DNA of 64,000 nt from Kiritimatiellia bacterium (GCA_017454745.1 JAFTCL010000066.1:1-64000); one strand, 5' to 3'. Positions 1-9,310 are shown, counted from the stretch's first letter. Notes: a model not told the origin generated them from the sequence alone. Numbers and translations are program-made.

Positions 1-1
1 C

Positions 2-1792
2 ACTCGTATTCTTCATACCGCATTGAGCATGGGGTTCTCAATCCTTTGCATTCTCTTTACGGAAAGTAATGCGGTTGCGCAGAACAACTCTGGAAGTTGT
101 TGTACAAATAATGGAGAAGGTGTTGCAAGGTACGCAGCGGAGGCGGTGAAGAGGTATCGTAAGGCGGCGGAGCAGGGGGATGCGGCTGCTCAATACTTCT
201 TGGGTGTTTGTTGCGAGGCGGCTGTGATGCCGTCTGCCGCCTCAGATGACCTCACAGAGGCTGTAAAGTGGTATCGCAAGGCGGCGGAACAGGGATATGC
301 CTACGCGCAATCTGCTCTCGGCGATTGCTACTCAGATGGTATAGGTGTCGCAAGGGACGAAGCGGAGGCAGTGAAGTGGTATCGCAAGGCGGCGGAACAG
401 GGATGTGCCGGCGCGCAATCTGCTCTCGGCGATTACTACTCGGATATATGTAGAGGTGTCGCAGGGGACGAAGCGGAGGCAGTGAAGTGGTACCGCAAGG
501 CGGCGGAACAGGGGGATGCGGATGCTCAATCCTCTCTAGGTAACTTGTACTTATTACAAGGTAAGTGGTGTGAGGGGGTGAAGTGGTGTCGCAAGGCGGC
601 GGAACAGGGGGATGTGCTAGCGCAAAGTAATCTCGCCATTTGCTACTTCGATGGTAGGGGTGTCGCAAGGGAGGAAGCGGAGGCAGTGAAGTGGTATCGC
701 AAGGCGGCGGAACAGGGGAATGAGGAAGCGCTATTTTCGCTCAGCTTTTGCTACTTCGATGGTAGGGGTGTCGCAAGAGACGCTGTCGAGGCAGTGAAGT
801 GGTGGCGCAGGGGAATAGAACAGAGGCGAAAATATGATAAGCAATTTCGGGAGTTAAGTGGGCATGTTGATGCGTCAAGTGGCATCCGACCTATACCAGT
901 GGAAAACTCCATGAAAAAGATTCGCAAGGCGGCGGACCCGGGGGATGCGGATGCTCAATTCAACTTGGGCGTTCGCTACGAAGTAAGAGGGGAAGGCCTC
1001 ACAGAGGTAAGCATCAAAGAGGCTGTAAAGTGGTATCGCAAGGCAGCGGAACAGGGGTCTACCCAAGCTCAATGGGTTCTCGGCGATTGCTGCGAGAAAG
1101 GTATAGGTGTCGCAAGGGACGCTGCGGAGGCTGTAAAGTGGTATCGCAAGGCGGCGGAACAGGGATATGCCTACGCGCAATGTGCTCTCGGCGATTGCTA
1201 CTCGGATGGTAGAGGTGTCGCAAGGGACGCTGTGGAGGCTGTAAAGTGGTATCGCAAGGCGGCGGAACAGGGATATGCCTACGCGCAATGTGTTCTCGGC
1301 GATTGTTGCAAGAAAGGTATAGGTGTCGCAAGGGACGCTGCGGAGGCGGTGAAGTGGTATCGTAAGGCGGCGGAACAGGGGAATGCGGATGCTCAATTCG
1401 GCCTTGCCATAGTATTAGGCGGTGATAAACTTCCAGTTCCATACACCAACTCGATCAGTGATAAACGCTTGATTGACATCGTGGAGGGGGGGGAGTGGTG
1501 TCGCAAGGCGGCGGAACAGGGCCATGTCGGCGCGCAAAAACTTCTCGCCCTTTGCTACGAGGAAGGTAAAGGTTTTGCAGTCGCAAGGGACGCTGCGGAG
1601 GCGGTGAAGTGGTATCGTAAGGCGGTGGATCCGTTGTCTCTCATGGAGCGTCATAACCTGGCGGTCCCCCTCCTTCGTATTTACGAGGATGGTAGAAGTG
1701 TCGTCGCAAGGGACGCAACAGAGGCGCTGGAAACGCTTCGTGGGTTCGCTCACGGAACGCGCCGCCTCCAGGCGGAAAGGAGAAAACGATGA
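2..1792 (+). CDS. Secreted Sel1-repeat (SEL1-like TPR) protein, 5' end outside the window
   Basis: The frame is open to the left edge of the window. A TTG at 23 and an ATG at 29 are possible starts, but the residues before them (Arg-Ile-Leu-His-Thr) read naturally as the start of a signal peptide whose hydrophobic core lies around MGFSILCILFT, so the true start is probably upstream. The mature protein is built of about 14 Sel1 units of the form EAVKWYRKAAEQG..AQ..LG, with one degenerate unit near position 800-860 and a long insert after it. Sel1 repeats are alpha-helical solenoids that mediate protein-protein contacts; no enzymatic domain is seen. Several units are almost identical at DNA level (for example those starting near 259, 1129 and 1243), implying recent internal duplication. 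The stop overlaps the start of a small downstream ORF, and the PrsW-like and DUF805 genes follow on the same strand, so an operon is likely. Exact partner unknown. Confidence 0.9.
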   Translation, partial: TRILHTALSMGFSILCILFTESNAVAQNNSGSCCTNNGEGVARYAAEAVKRYRKAAEQGDAAAQYFLGVCCEAAVMPSAASDDLTEAVKWYRKAAEQGYAYAQSALGDCYSDGIGVARDEAEAVKWYRKAAEQGCAGAQSALGDYYSDICRGVAGDEAEAVKWYRKAAEQGDADAQSSLGNLYLLQGKWCEGVKWCRKAAEQGDVLAQSNLAICYFDGRGVAREEAEAVKWYRKAAEQGNEEALFSLSFCYFDGRGVARDAVEAVKWWRRGIEQRRKYDKQFRELSGHVDASSGIRPIPVENSMKKIRKAADPGDADAQFNLGVRYEVRGEGLTEVSIKEAVKWYRKAAEQGSTQAQWVLGDCCEKGIGVARDAAEAVKWYRKAAEQGYAYAQCALGDCYSDGRGVARDAVEAVKWYRKAAEQGYAYAQCVLGDCCKKGIGVARDAAEAVKWYRKAAEQGNADAQFGLAIVLGGDKLPVPYTNSISDKRLIDIVEGGEWCRKAAEQGHVGAQKLLALCYEEGKGFAVARDAAEAVKWYRKAVDPLSLMERHNLAVPLLRIYEDGRSVVARDATEALETLRGFAHGTRRLQAERRKR

Positions 1793-1899
1793 GATATAAG
1801 TCAATTCGTCTTGGCTTTACCAAGACGAAAACTGACTTGGTATGCGTTTTCATGTTCGGCTTGGTAACTGCGCCTTCTATCTGTGGAAAACCCTCATAA
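1789..1899 (+). CDS. Possible 36-aa secreted or membrane peptide, or the 5' half of a frameshifted gene
   Basis: An ATG overlaps the Sel1 stop codon as ATGA and is preceded by a strong GGAAAGGAG ribosome-binding site, the same type of site used by the next gene. The peptide begins MRYKSIRLGF and has a basic start followed by a hydrophobic stretch (LVCVFMFGLVTAP), like a signal peptide, then stops after 36 residues. The +1 neighbouring frame remains open from there to 2114 and reads as an acidic, natural-looking sequence (for example DGHGDEIDDVLNQ). A single indel near 1890 would therefore join a signal peptide to a short mature domain of about 65 residues. It may be a genuine small gene, a frameshifted gene or a sequencing error; no family is recognised. 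Confidence 0.35.
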   Translation: MRYKSIRLGFTKTKTDLVCVFMFGLVTAPSICGKPS

Positions 1900-2088
1900 A
1901 AGCCGGTGTGACGGAACGCACCTGTTCTGCGCTACCCTCCGTTGGAAGGACCGCCCCAGCCATGACCGTTGAACCTACAGCCTCCCGCACAGAGGCGGGG
2001 GACAATGAACATAGGGTGTCTTATGGGATTGACGGTCACGGCGACGAGATTGACGATGTGTTGAATCAAATGGCGAAAGGAGAAATGA

Positions 2089-3264
2089 ATGAAACCGGAT
2101 CGCGTTACAGGTGACAACATCCTGCCTGATAATGGCGAGGATGTCGGTATTCCGTTGTGGAATTCTATCCATAGCAGAGTATCGCCCGTCATTGGCATAG
2201 AAAAACTGAAGGAGTTCAAGAGTTCAGAGTTCTTTGCCGAGGTCTTTTCCAAGCACTCGCGTGAAGAAGTAGAGGATTGCTTCGGTGTTGGGACAGAAAC
2301 ATCAACGCCTGATATATCTGCCGTTGATGTTTCTTGGCCTAAGCCATGGATTTTCATGCGGATGGTATTCATTTCCCTGTTCCTTTTTTTACTGTTCTGG
2401 GTAGGTTGGAAAGTGTTCTGCAACGCTAAACTTCTTCCAGGTTTGCTGATGGTGGGGTCATTTGCAATTCCTATATCGACGCTTGTATTGTTCCTTGAAC
2501 TTAATGTGCGGCGTAATGTGTCGCTATACATGGTCTCAAAACTTACATTGCTTGGTGGAATCGTATCGCTTTTGTTGTCTTTGTTTTTGTTTTCGTATGT
2601 CAGTGATGAATATCGTTGGCTCGGCGCCATGCTGGCTGGACCGGTTGAAGAGACGGGGAAGGTTTTAGCTGTGGTGATGATTGCTCGTGTGGCGAACTAT
2701 AAATATAAGCTGAACGGGTTGCTTATAGGTGCGGCCGTTGGGGTCGGGTTCGCGGCATTTGAGTCGATGGGGTATGCCATGGATGACTTTACAATGCAAA
2801 CGGTCCATGATGTCGCGATTATGATGTCAAAACAGCAATCTGATATATTATCTATATTAGCATCGGCTATATCATCGGCTGCCGACAAGATGATTGGCGT
2901 AATCGTCGTGAGAGGAATACTTTCACCGTTTGGCCATATTGTCTGGTCTGCGATATCATGTTGCGCCCTGTGGCGGACGATCGGTGGACAGCCATTCCAG
3001 TGGCGGATGCTTTGCGACGAGAAATTCATCAGACTGTTTTTAGTTCCGGTGTTACTGCACATGATTTGGAATTCTCCGCTGGAGTTGCCATTTTTCGGAA
3101 AATACATGCTTGTCGGTATTGTCGGGTGGTTTGTCTGCCTTTCGCTCGTACAGGAAGGACTGCACGAAGTGGCGGGGGAAAAAGCCGATGCGATGGCGCG
3201 GTACAGTGGAGCGGAATCCGTTGAACAGTCAATGGCCGGCAATCAGGAAGGAGACAAGCAATGA
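2089..3264 (+). CDS. PrsW-family intramembrane metalloprotease
   Basis: A 391-residue protein with an N-terminal soluble segment of about 85 residues followed by roughly eight hydrophobic segments. The PrsW (CAAX-like, M82) hallmarks are in order: a Glu-Glu pair in GPVEETGK (Glu187-Glu188), a conserved Glu in AAFES (Glu225), His283 in FGHIVW and His324 in LLHMIWN. Members of this superfamily cleave membrane substrates; Bacillus PrsW performs site-1 cleavage of an anti-sigma factor, but the substrate here is unknown. The start is fixed by AAAGGAG a few bases before ATG 2089. The 3' end overlaps the DUF805 gene by ATGA, so the two are translationally coupled, and the Sel1 protein is encoded upstream. 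The soluble N-terminus is not recognised. Confidence 0.85.
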   Translation: MKPDRVTGDNILPDNGEDVGIPLWNSIHSRVSPVIGIEKLKEFKSSEFFAEVFSKHSREEVEDCFGVGTETSTPDISAVDVSWPKPWIFMRMVFISLFLFLLFWVGWKVFCNAKLLPGLLMVGSFAIPISTLVLFLELNVRRNVSLYMVSKLTLLGGIVSLLLSLFLFSYVSDEYRWLGAMLAGPVEETGKVLAVVMIARVANYKYKLNGLLIGAAVGVGFAAFESMGYAMDDFTMQTVHDVAIMMSKQQSDILSILASAISSAADKMIGVIVVRGILSPFGHIVWSAISCCALWRTIGGQPFQWRMLCDEKFIRLFLVPVLLHMIWNSPLELPFFGKYMLVGIVGWFVCLSLVQEGLHEVAGEKADAMARYSGAESVEQSMAGNQEGDKQ

Positions 3265-3797
3265 TTGAATCGCGTTATAAGTGTCCGCATTGCGGGATAG
3301 TTTTCGAGGAGGAAGGCGAAAGCACCGGACGAGAGAAACAATGTCCGTCCTGCGGCAAGATGTTCAGACAAGAACCGACAGGTACGGTTTCAAACATTCT
3401 GCATGGAGGGATTTTATGGTATTTCGGAGTGTTCAAGAAATACGCCACTTTCAGCGGACGTGCTAGACGTCGCGAATTATGGTGGGCCTTTCTTTTCCAG
3501 ATATTGGCTATGTCCGTCATCGTCGTTTTGTTCGTTTTGACTCTGAACAACACAGCTAATGCTGAAAAAGCTATTTATAATCTAATGGGTATCGTCAACC
3601 TTGCTACGGCTTTACCGATGCTGGCTGTTCAGGCGCGGCGGCTGCATGACACGAATAAGAGCGCATGGTGGGTTCTGTTGCAGTTTTTGCCAGTTGTCAA
3701 TATTGTCTACTTTGTGTGGTTGGCCACCGACGGTGACAGGGGAGAGAACCGTTTCGGTCAAGACCCGAAGGAAGAATCGCGGAGGCATTTGTCATAA
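3261..3797 (+). CDS. DUF805 membrane protein with N-terminal zinc ribbon
   Basis: A 178-residue protein. Residues 1-35 form a two-CxxC zinc ribbon (CPHC and CPSC separated by about 20 residues). From about residue 55 there is a DUF805 domain with its usual features: the F..FSGRARR(R)E(L/Y)W opening, three or four hydrophobic helices, ARRLHD after the second helix, and a C-terminal DGDRGENRFG-DP motif. DUF805 proteins are inner-membrane proteins of unknown biochemical role. Start ATG 3261 overlaps the PrsW stop and is preceded by GGAAGGAG. Zinc-ribbon fusions of this kind are common in environmental bacteria; a link to the PrsW protease is suggested only by gene order. Confidence 0.85.
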   Translation: MIESRYKCPHCGIVFEEEGESTGREKQCPSCGKMFRQEPTGTVSNILHGGILWYFGVFKKYATFSGRARRRELWWAFLFQILAMSVIVVLFVLTLNNTANAEKAIYNLMGIVNLATALPMLAVQARRLHDTNKSAWWVLLQFLPVVNIVYFVWLATDGDRGENRFGQDPKEESRRHLS

Positions 3798-3867
3798 TTG
3801 CGGGTTAAAATCATCAGGCATTATGTCAAGGTAATCGCATTGGCCGTTCCGATAGTAAACAATGGCA

Positions 3868-4347
3868 TCAAGGATCCAGTTCCTGCATGGTCGTGTCGAT
3901 GTTCACACGCTCGAACTCCTTCTTCTTCTTGACCTTGTTCCTTAGTACCGATACCATGGTCTCAATGATCATCTCCTCCGCGCCCGCCTCTCCGGCACGG
4001 CCGCGCCAGCGGCTCATCGTCGCCTGGTCCGTAGGCGGACGGTGCTCGAAGAACTCGCCGCCGCAGAAGTACTGCCAGTACGGGTTCTTGCACAAGTTGT
4101 CCAGCACGTCCTGGTCGCTCATCTCGAACATGTACTTCAGGAACGTAAGCCCCGCCATCATCCGCACGGGGATGGACGGGCGCCCCTTGTCGCAGCTGTA
4201 GGCGGGCTCAAGGGCCTCCTCGAACCTCCGCCAGTCGATCGCGTCGCGGAGCAGGACGAGCTCGTGGCCCGGGTCGACTAGATCCCGCAGCATAATCCTG
4301 AAGAGGTCGCCCTGGACGGGCTTTCCGCTGTCTGTTTTCGTCATCAT
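3868..4347 (-). pseudogene. Truncated IS5/IS1182-type transposase, N-terminal third only
   Basis: The reading frame from ATG 4347 (GAAAGG upstream) encodes about 160 residues matching the N-terminal DUF772-type region of IS5-group DDE transposases: an RPSIPVRMMAGL segment, then DLxxNPYWQYFCG-like residues, then a SRWRGR segment. The typical VNIDTT motif that precedes the catalytic DDE domain is reached, but the frame stops six residues later. Full-length members run to roughly 450 residues, so the catalytic core is missing. No terminal inverted repeats or target duplications could be found by eye. It is read as an insertion-sequence remnant; a passenger function of the N-terminal fragment is unlikely. 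Confidence 0.8.
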
Positions 4348-4487
4348 TTTCGGGGGCTGCCTTTCGTTTTTCTTTGTAAATACGCATATCATAGTAACAA
4401 AATGACATTGACATTGCAAGTGGTATTTTTCATAAATTTATGCGCCTCAATGAGTTATATCCGTTGAAAATGATTTTGCATAATCGA

Positions 4488-4751
4488 CTATATAAGTAGT
4501 TTCCTCCGAAGGGGACTGTCATCGTGGACGAAAAGTCGCAGTGGATAATATGGCGCAGATCGTTCCGTACGGAGTGGGTTGATGACGATGATGCACAGGA
4601 TGTGCTTTTGTAGCTCTATCTGACCGATTCGATGGGCGCGGTCATCGAATGTCTCAACGCCGCGCAGCTTGCGCTCGGCGGATTTTGACAAGAGTACAAA
4701 AATGGAAAAGAAACGAAACAATACAATGGTTGACACATTGATTGTTAACAT
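4488..4751 (-). pseudogene. Possible relic of a SNF2-type helicase C-terminal motif
   Basis: This 87-codon open stretch contains an exact DDRAHRIGQ segment, the signature of helicase motif VI in SNF2 ATPases, preceded by AERKLRGVETF and followed by a hydrophobic strand (CIIVINPL), a plausible order for the end of a SNF2 helicase domain. The surrounding sequence is not recognisable and lacks the other motifs. It is not a copy of the SNF2 gene at 18253-21447: codons and flanks differ. The stretch 4420-4853 otherwise contains no credible gene. A nine-residue match can be fortuitous, so confidence is low. Confidence 0.3.
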
Positions 4752-4853
4752 GGCAACTATGGCGGTGCCGCAGGCATCGCTTCATTCACCTTTGACGGGT
4801 GGTGCCGGATGAATAAACGCCGTCTGAATCGTCTTTAAGCCGATCGATGGGCT

Positions 4854-7800
4854 TTATTTCGCGTACTGGTACTGAATCTTCGGGGCGTTCTTTTCGTAAC
4901 TCTCAACATCCTCCTGCAGCGCTTTGATCGCAGTGTCCAGTTGGGTGTCTTTGCCTTGCACCAAATCGGCCGGGCTGTTGATCACCTCGATGTCCGGCAC
5001 CGCGCCGTGGAATTCCATGTCGATGCCTTCTGGGGTGAAACACCCGATGTGCGGCTCGCGCATGAATCCCAGATCCAGCAGGTCGTTACCATAGGTGCTG
5101 ATCACGTTGCCGCCGGTGGTGCGCCCGACCACCCGGCCGCGCTTGAGCGACTTCACCGCATGGGTGAAAATTTCGGCGTTGGAGGCGGAGTCTTCGTCGC
5201 ACATTACCAGAATCGGTTTGTGCCAAACCGGTTTCCCCCACCGGTACATGTAGTATCCCGGCCCAAGATTGCGGTTGTAGAAATGGGTCTGGTAAATGCC
5301 GCAAATTATGGCCAGAACCTTGTCGGCGGTGCTGCCGCCGCCATTGCCGCGCACGTCAATAATTAGGCCCTTTCGGCCGTACCCCTCGGAAAACACCTCC
5401 TGCTGGAACTGATAGAAGCTGGGCATATCCATCGAGTCGATGTGCAGATATCCCAAGGCCCCGTTGCTTTTGCCGTGGACATAGTCTCGGTTGTCCTTCA
5501 GCTTCATGTCGCCGACCAGTTTGCGGATTTTGATGTATGACGCGGACTTCACCCTTGCCCGCGTCGCGCTCTTTTTGTCGCCGTTGCGGCATACGGTCAC
5601 CACCATTTCCCGGTTGAGTGGACCGTTAAGGGCGATGCAGGGGTCGTCGCCGGGATGCACCGCGACTCCGTCAATATCGGTTATGACGTCGCCGACCGCG
5701 AAATCGTAGCTCGCCTCTTCGGCCGGGCCGCCTTTGATGATTTGGCTGATTTTCCATCCGTCCCCGCGCCATTCGGAATCGAAGCGCAACCCCAGATGGG
5801 CGGTCACGCTGGTCCATCCCGTGTCGGCGGTTTTAGGAATCCATAACCGTTCCGAATCCGAATTGGTCCTGAACGCCAGATGCGACGCGTCCAGTTCACC
5901 CAGCATCATGTCCATCGTCCGCGAAAAGACGGAATGGCTGGTGGCGTTGCGAGCCGCCGCAAGGTATTTGTTGCGTACCGCCTGCCAGTCCGCGCCGTGG
6001 AAATTAGGGTCATAGAACCCGTCGCGGAGCCGACCCCAAGCCGTCCGGAAGCCCAGTTCCTGGTAATCGGCGAGGTTGAAGGTCTGGTACGCCTTGAAGT
6101 TGAACTCGGTGTCGCCGTGCGCGGGATGTCCGTTAACCAAGCGCAGTACCCGGTTTTCCTTGGCGATCCACTTGCCGGGAACGCCGGTTTTGGTGAGAAA
6201 TTTTTCCGCCGTTAGTTTGCCCGGCACGGTGATTTTTTGCACGGCGGAGCCGGAAGTAAAGGCGATGGTCCGGGAGTCGTGAGAGAAAAACGGCGAGGAG
6301 ATTTTGCCGGTTTTTACAGTCCGGACCCGGTCGCACAGTCCGTCAAAGACGATAGTCAGCGGTTCTTTCTTGTCCTTTTTCGGTTCGGCTTTTTTCTTTT
6401 CGCCGTTAGAGTTGTCGGCGATTTTCTTAACCGCCTTCTCGATCTTGACATCGTTCAGGTCGTGTTCCTCGTCCTTGGGGTTGAGGTAAACGTAGCAAAG
6501 CTGCGCTTCGTCGTCCGCTTCGGCGCGTTCCCCGCAAAAAGCGATAATCTTGCCGTCCGGGCTCCAGATTGGCGAACCGTCCCACTTGAAATTGCGGGAA
6601 ACGTTGTACGCCTCGCGGCTGCCGTCCACCGCCACAATCCAGACGTCGCGGTTGCGGTAGACATCGCCGATTGACGCCGCCACCCAGTTGCCGTCGGGAC
6701 TCCAGCAGTAATTGCCGGATCCGGCGCAGGGTGGGGCGGAGGAGATGTTCACACCGTCAATTCCTGCGAAATGGATTTGCCCCAGCGGGTCCTTCCAAGC
6801 CATCCGTTTGCCGTCGGGCGATAGCGAGAACTCCTCGCGGCGGCAGTCGTCGGAAACCACGTTTTTGATTTCGAAGGCGTTGTTGTCCCACCATCCGCGC
6901 GAGGTGTCCTTGCGCCGGGCCACCCTGATGTCCGAACCGTCGCCGCGGTCGGCCAAATAGTAAAGCGCCGATCCGTCCGGGGTGAAGGCACATTCGCGGA
7001 TAAAGACGGTACCGCCGCCGTCAACCAGTTGCGGCGCCCGGATCTCGGTGTCCATCACCCACAACCCGCCGCCGGCGGTGAACGCCACCTGCATGCCGTT
7101 GTCGCAGAAATCGAAATCGCCGGTGGAGTCAAGGTTGGTGACCTTTTCGAACATTCGTCGGATGGATTCGGGGCGCGCCATGTAGCCGCCTTCCGGGTGC
7201 AGCGTGATCTTCTCGGGACGCGAGCCGGCGTCGGCGATGTTTAATCTCCAGAAATCAAAGCCTTGGCGGAACACCAGGGTTTTGCCGTCCTGCGAGATGC
7301 TGGCGGTCTGCACGTGGTCGTCGGAAAAATCAGTCAGGCCGATGTCTTTTCCGTCCAGATAACGGCGGCGGATGTTGCGGATACCCTTTTCCATCGCGAT
7401 GTAGATGACGCTTTTCCCGTCCGGCGCCCACACCGGGTTGCTGACGCTCTCGGCGCGCTTGATAAAGCACTCCATTTTTTTGTCGGAAAAACGGTAGCTC
7501 CAGATTTCCGAAACTTGGGTGTAGGTTTTATAGGACGCGAACCGCTTACGGCTCGCCAGCCAATTGCTGTTGTAGGTGAACAGCATGGTGGAGCCGTCCG
7601 GCGACACTGCCGGGTCGTTGGCTTCCAGGTCAAACGGCATCTTTTCCGGACCGCGTTGCAGCAACGGGGCGAAGATGATTCGGTACGATCCTTTGGAGCT
7701 GGCGTTGTCGCGGTTTGCCACGCAGACCACGTTGGAGCCGTCCGGGGTGATTCCGCACGGGTAGGTGTTTTCGGAGTGGAAGGTCACTTGCCGCACCTTG

Positions 7801-8102
7801 CCGCCCTCCACCGGACACTCAAAGACCTTGAAACCGCCGTCCCGGTCGCTGGCGAAAACCAGCCGTTTGCCGTCCGCCGACAGGCACGGCCGCACATCCT
7901 TGCAGCGCGACGACGATACGGATTTTGCGGTTCCGCCGGCAGTCGGGGCGGACCAGATCCGGTCGTTCCACTCGAAGTAAAACTTTTGGCCGTCGGGCGA
8001 GACCGCCGGGCGGGTTCCGAGATAAATCCGCGACCAATCTTCCTCTGCGAAACTCCCCACTGCGGCAATCGCAGACAACGCCAACAACGCAACAAACTTC
8101 AT
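4854..8102 (-). CDS. Secreted tricorn-type S41 peptidase
   Basis: A 1082-residue protein. ATG 8102 is chosen because AAAAAGGA lies about 8 nt upstream and the product starts directly with a signal peptide (MKFVALLALSAIAAVGSFAEE). Residues about 30-640 consist of repeated TolB/WD40-like blades with the recurrent (V/L)SPDGK signature, matching the beta-propellers of tricorn protease. A charged Lys-rich linker follows near residues 570-590. The catalytic part has the conserved His region (LDASHLAF, around residue 740), a PDZ domain at about 755-850 and an S41 domain with GNGGGS and SASNAEIF (nucleophilic Ser around residue 971) plus GRTTGGN. Tricorn homologues degrade peptides; with a signal peptide this one should act in the periplasm or outside. 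It is the last gene of a minus-strand series. Confidence 0.9.
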   Translation of the reverse strand: MKFVALLALSAIAAVGSFAEEDWSRIYLGTRPAVSPDGQKFYFEWNDRIWSAPTAGGTAKSVSSSRCKDVRPCLSADGKRLVFASDRDGGFKVFECPVEGGKVRQVTFHSENTYPCGITPDGSNVVCVANRDNASSKGSYRIIFAPLLQRGPEKMPFDLEANDPAVSPDGSTMLFTYNSNWLASRKRFASYKTYTQVSEIWSYRFSDKKMECFIKRAESVSNPVWAPDGKSVIYIAMEKGIRNIRRRYLDGKDIGLTDFSDDHVQTASISQDGKTLVFRQGFDFWRLNIADAGSRPEKITLHPEGGYMARPESIRRMFEKVTNLDSTGDFDFCDNGMQVAFTAGGGLWVMDTEIRAPQLVDGGGTVFIRECAFTPDGSALYYLADRGDGSDIRVARRKDTSRGWWDNNAFEIKNVVSDDCRREEFSLSPDGKRMAWKDPLGQIHFAGIDGVNISSAPPCAGSGNYCWSPDGNWVAASIGDVYRNRDVWIVAVDGSREAYNVSRNFKWDGSPIWSPDGKIIAFCGERAEADDEAQLCYVYLNPKDEEHDLNDVKIEKAVKKIADNSNGEKKKAEPKKDKKEPLTIVFDGLCDRVRTVKTGKISSPFFSHDSRTIAFTSGSAVQKITVPGKLTAEKFLTKTGVPGKWIAKENRVLRLVNGHPAHGDTEFNFKAYQTFNLADYQELGFRTAWGRLRDGFYDPNFHGADWQAVRNKYLAAARNATSHSVFSRTMDMMLGELDASHLAFRTNSDSERLWIPKTADTGWTSVTAHLGLRFDSEWRGDGWKISQIIKGGPAEEASYDFAVGDVITDIDGVAVHPGDDPCIALNGPLNREMVVTVCRNGDKKSATRARVKSASYIKIRKLVGDMKLKDNRDYVHGKSNGALGYLHIDSMDMPSFYQFQQEVFSEGYGRKGLIIDVRGNGGGSTADKVLAIICGIYQTHFYNRNLGPGYYMYRWGKPVWHKPILVMCDEDSASNAEIFTHAVKSLKRGRVVGRTTGGNVISTYGNDLLDLGFMREPHIGCFTPEGIDMEFHGAVPDIEVINSPADLVQGKDTQLDTAIKALQEDVESYEKNAPKIQYQYAK

Positions 8103-8139
8103 CTTTCTGATCCTTTTTGCCAACTTTGCGAAACGACCT

Positions 8140-9297
8140 TTACAACGTTACCCAAACCCCGCCGGCTTGCGAAGATTTTACGGCGGCCTCAACGAATTTC
8201 ATGCCCCGTATTCCGGCGCGGGCATCGGGGAAATCAAGCTCCAGTTCCGTCGGCTTGCGACGTTCGCGCCTGGCTTCCAGCGTGCCGCAGAAATTACGGT
8301 AGATGTTGACGAAACCCTCAATGTATCCTTCCGGATGACCGGCCGGAACATTCGCCGCCCGCGCTGCGGCGGGGGAAATCTCCCGCACGTAGGGGTTGCC
8401 GCGCTTGAAGGTTTGTTCCGGCTCGCGTTGCGCCGCCACCCGCAGGTAATTGGGATTCTCCTGGTACCAGAAAAGCCCGCGTTTTTCGCCGTAGATTTTA
8501 AGCCGCAGCCCGTTTTCTTCGCCGGTGGCGATTTTTGAGGACACCATCACCCCGCGGGCGCCTTTCGACAGACGCAACAGCACCGAACCGTCGTCGTCAA
8601 GAGCCGCCGGGGCGACATAGCTTGACAACTCAGCCAGTACTTCGCGGATTTCCAGACCGGTCACGTACTCCACCAGATGCGCGGCGTGGATACCGATATC
8701 TCCCATGCAGCAGCTGATACCCGAATACTTGGGATCCATCTTCCACTTGTTGCGCTTGTCGAGCGGCACCGAGAAGTCGAGCTTGCGGAAACTGCCCTGT
8801 TGGTACTCCACCACCACTTTGCAGACCTTGCCGATGCTGCCGTTCTTGACCAAATCACGCGCCAGCTTGACCATCGGGTAGCCGCTGTAGGTGTGCATCA
8901 GACCGATGACGCGGCGTTTTTTCTTCGCCAGCGCAGCCAGCTCCTCCGCCTCGGCGACGGTCAGGGTCAGCGGCTTTTCGCACATTACGTCGAACCCGGC
9001 CTCAAGGCTGGCTTTGGTGATGGCGTGGTGCAGGTGGTTGGGGGTGCAGACGATCACGAAATCCACCCGGTCGGGGCGTTTCGCCTCGCTTTGCAGCATC
9101 GTTTGCCAGTCCGGGTAGATCCGTTCCGGCGCGATGAACAATTCACGTCCGGTCTGCGCGTTCTGCGCTGCGTCGCGGTTGAACGTACCCGCCACCACAT
9201 CGGCGAAATTCCCCAATCTCAACGCCATGCGGTGTACCGGGCCGATGAACGCCCCGGCCCCGCCGCCAACCATTGCCGCCGTCAATTTACGATTCAT
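8140..9297 (-). CDS. Gfo/Idh/MocA-family NAD(P)-dependent oxidoreductase
   Basis: A 385-residue cytoplasmic protein. ATG 9297 is preceded by GAGAGGA at the right spacing; an upstream in-frame start at 9318 would overlap the preceding gene. The N-terminal Rossmann fold begins AAMVGGGAGAFIG, and the family EKP motif appears in DVMCEKPLT, whose Lys is the usual catalytic residue. The C-terminal half is the alpha/beta dimerisation and substrate domain. The family oxidises or reduces sugars, inositols and their phosphates; the substrate here cannot be told. It sits between the secreted propeller gene and the tricorn gene, on the same strand with short gaps. Confidence 0.9.
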   Translation of the reverse strand: MNRKLTAAMVGGGAGAFIGPVHRMALRLGNFADVVAGTFNRDAAQNAQTGRELFIAPERIYPDWQTMLQSEAKRPDRVDFVIVCTPNHLHHAITKASLEAGFDVMCEKPLTLTVAEAEELAALAKKKRRVIGLMHTYSGYPMVKLARDLVKNGSIGKVCKVVVEYQQGSFRKLDFSVPLDKRNKWKMDPKYSGISCCMGDIGIHAAHLVEYVTGLEIREVLAELSSYVAPAALDDDGSVLLRLSKGARGVMVSSKIATGEENGLRLKIYGEKRGLFWYQENPNYLRVAAQREPEQTFKRGNPYVREISPAAARAANVPAGHPEGYIEGFVNIYRNFCGTLEARRERRKPTELELDFPDARAGIRGMKFVEAAVKSSQAGGVWVTL

Positions 9298-9310
9298 GCC
9301 GTTCCTCTCG

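Noticed and set aside
7263..8309. A 348-codon plus-strand open frame
   Set aside because: It is antisense to the tricorn gene and to the end of the oxidoreductase gene, with no family match or start signal.
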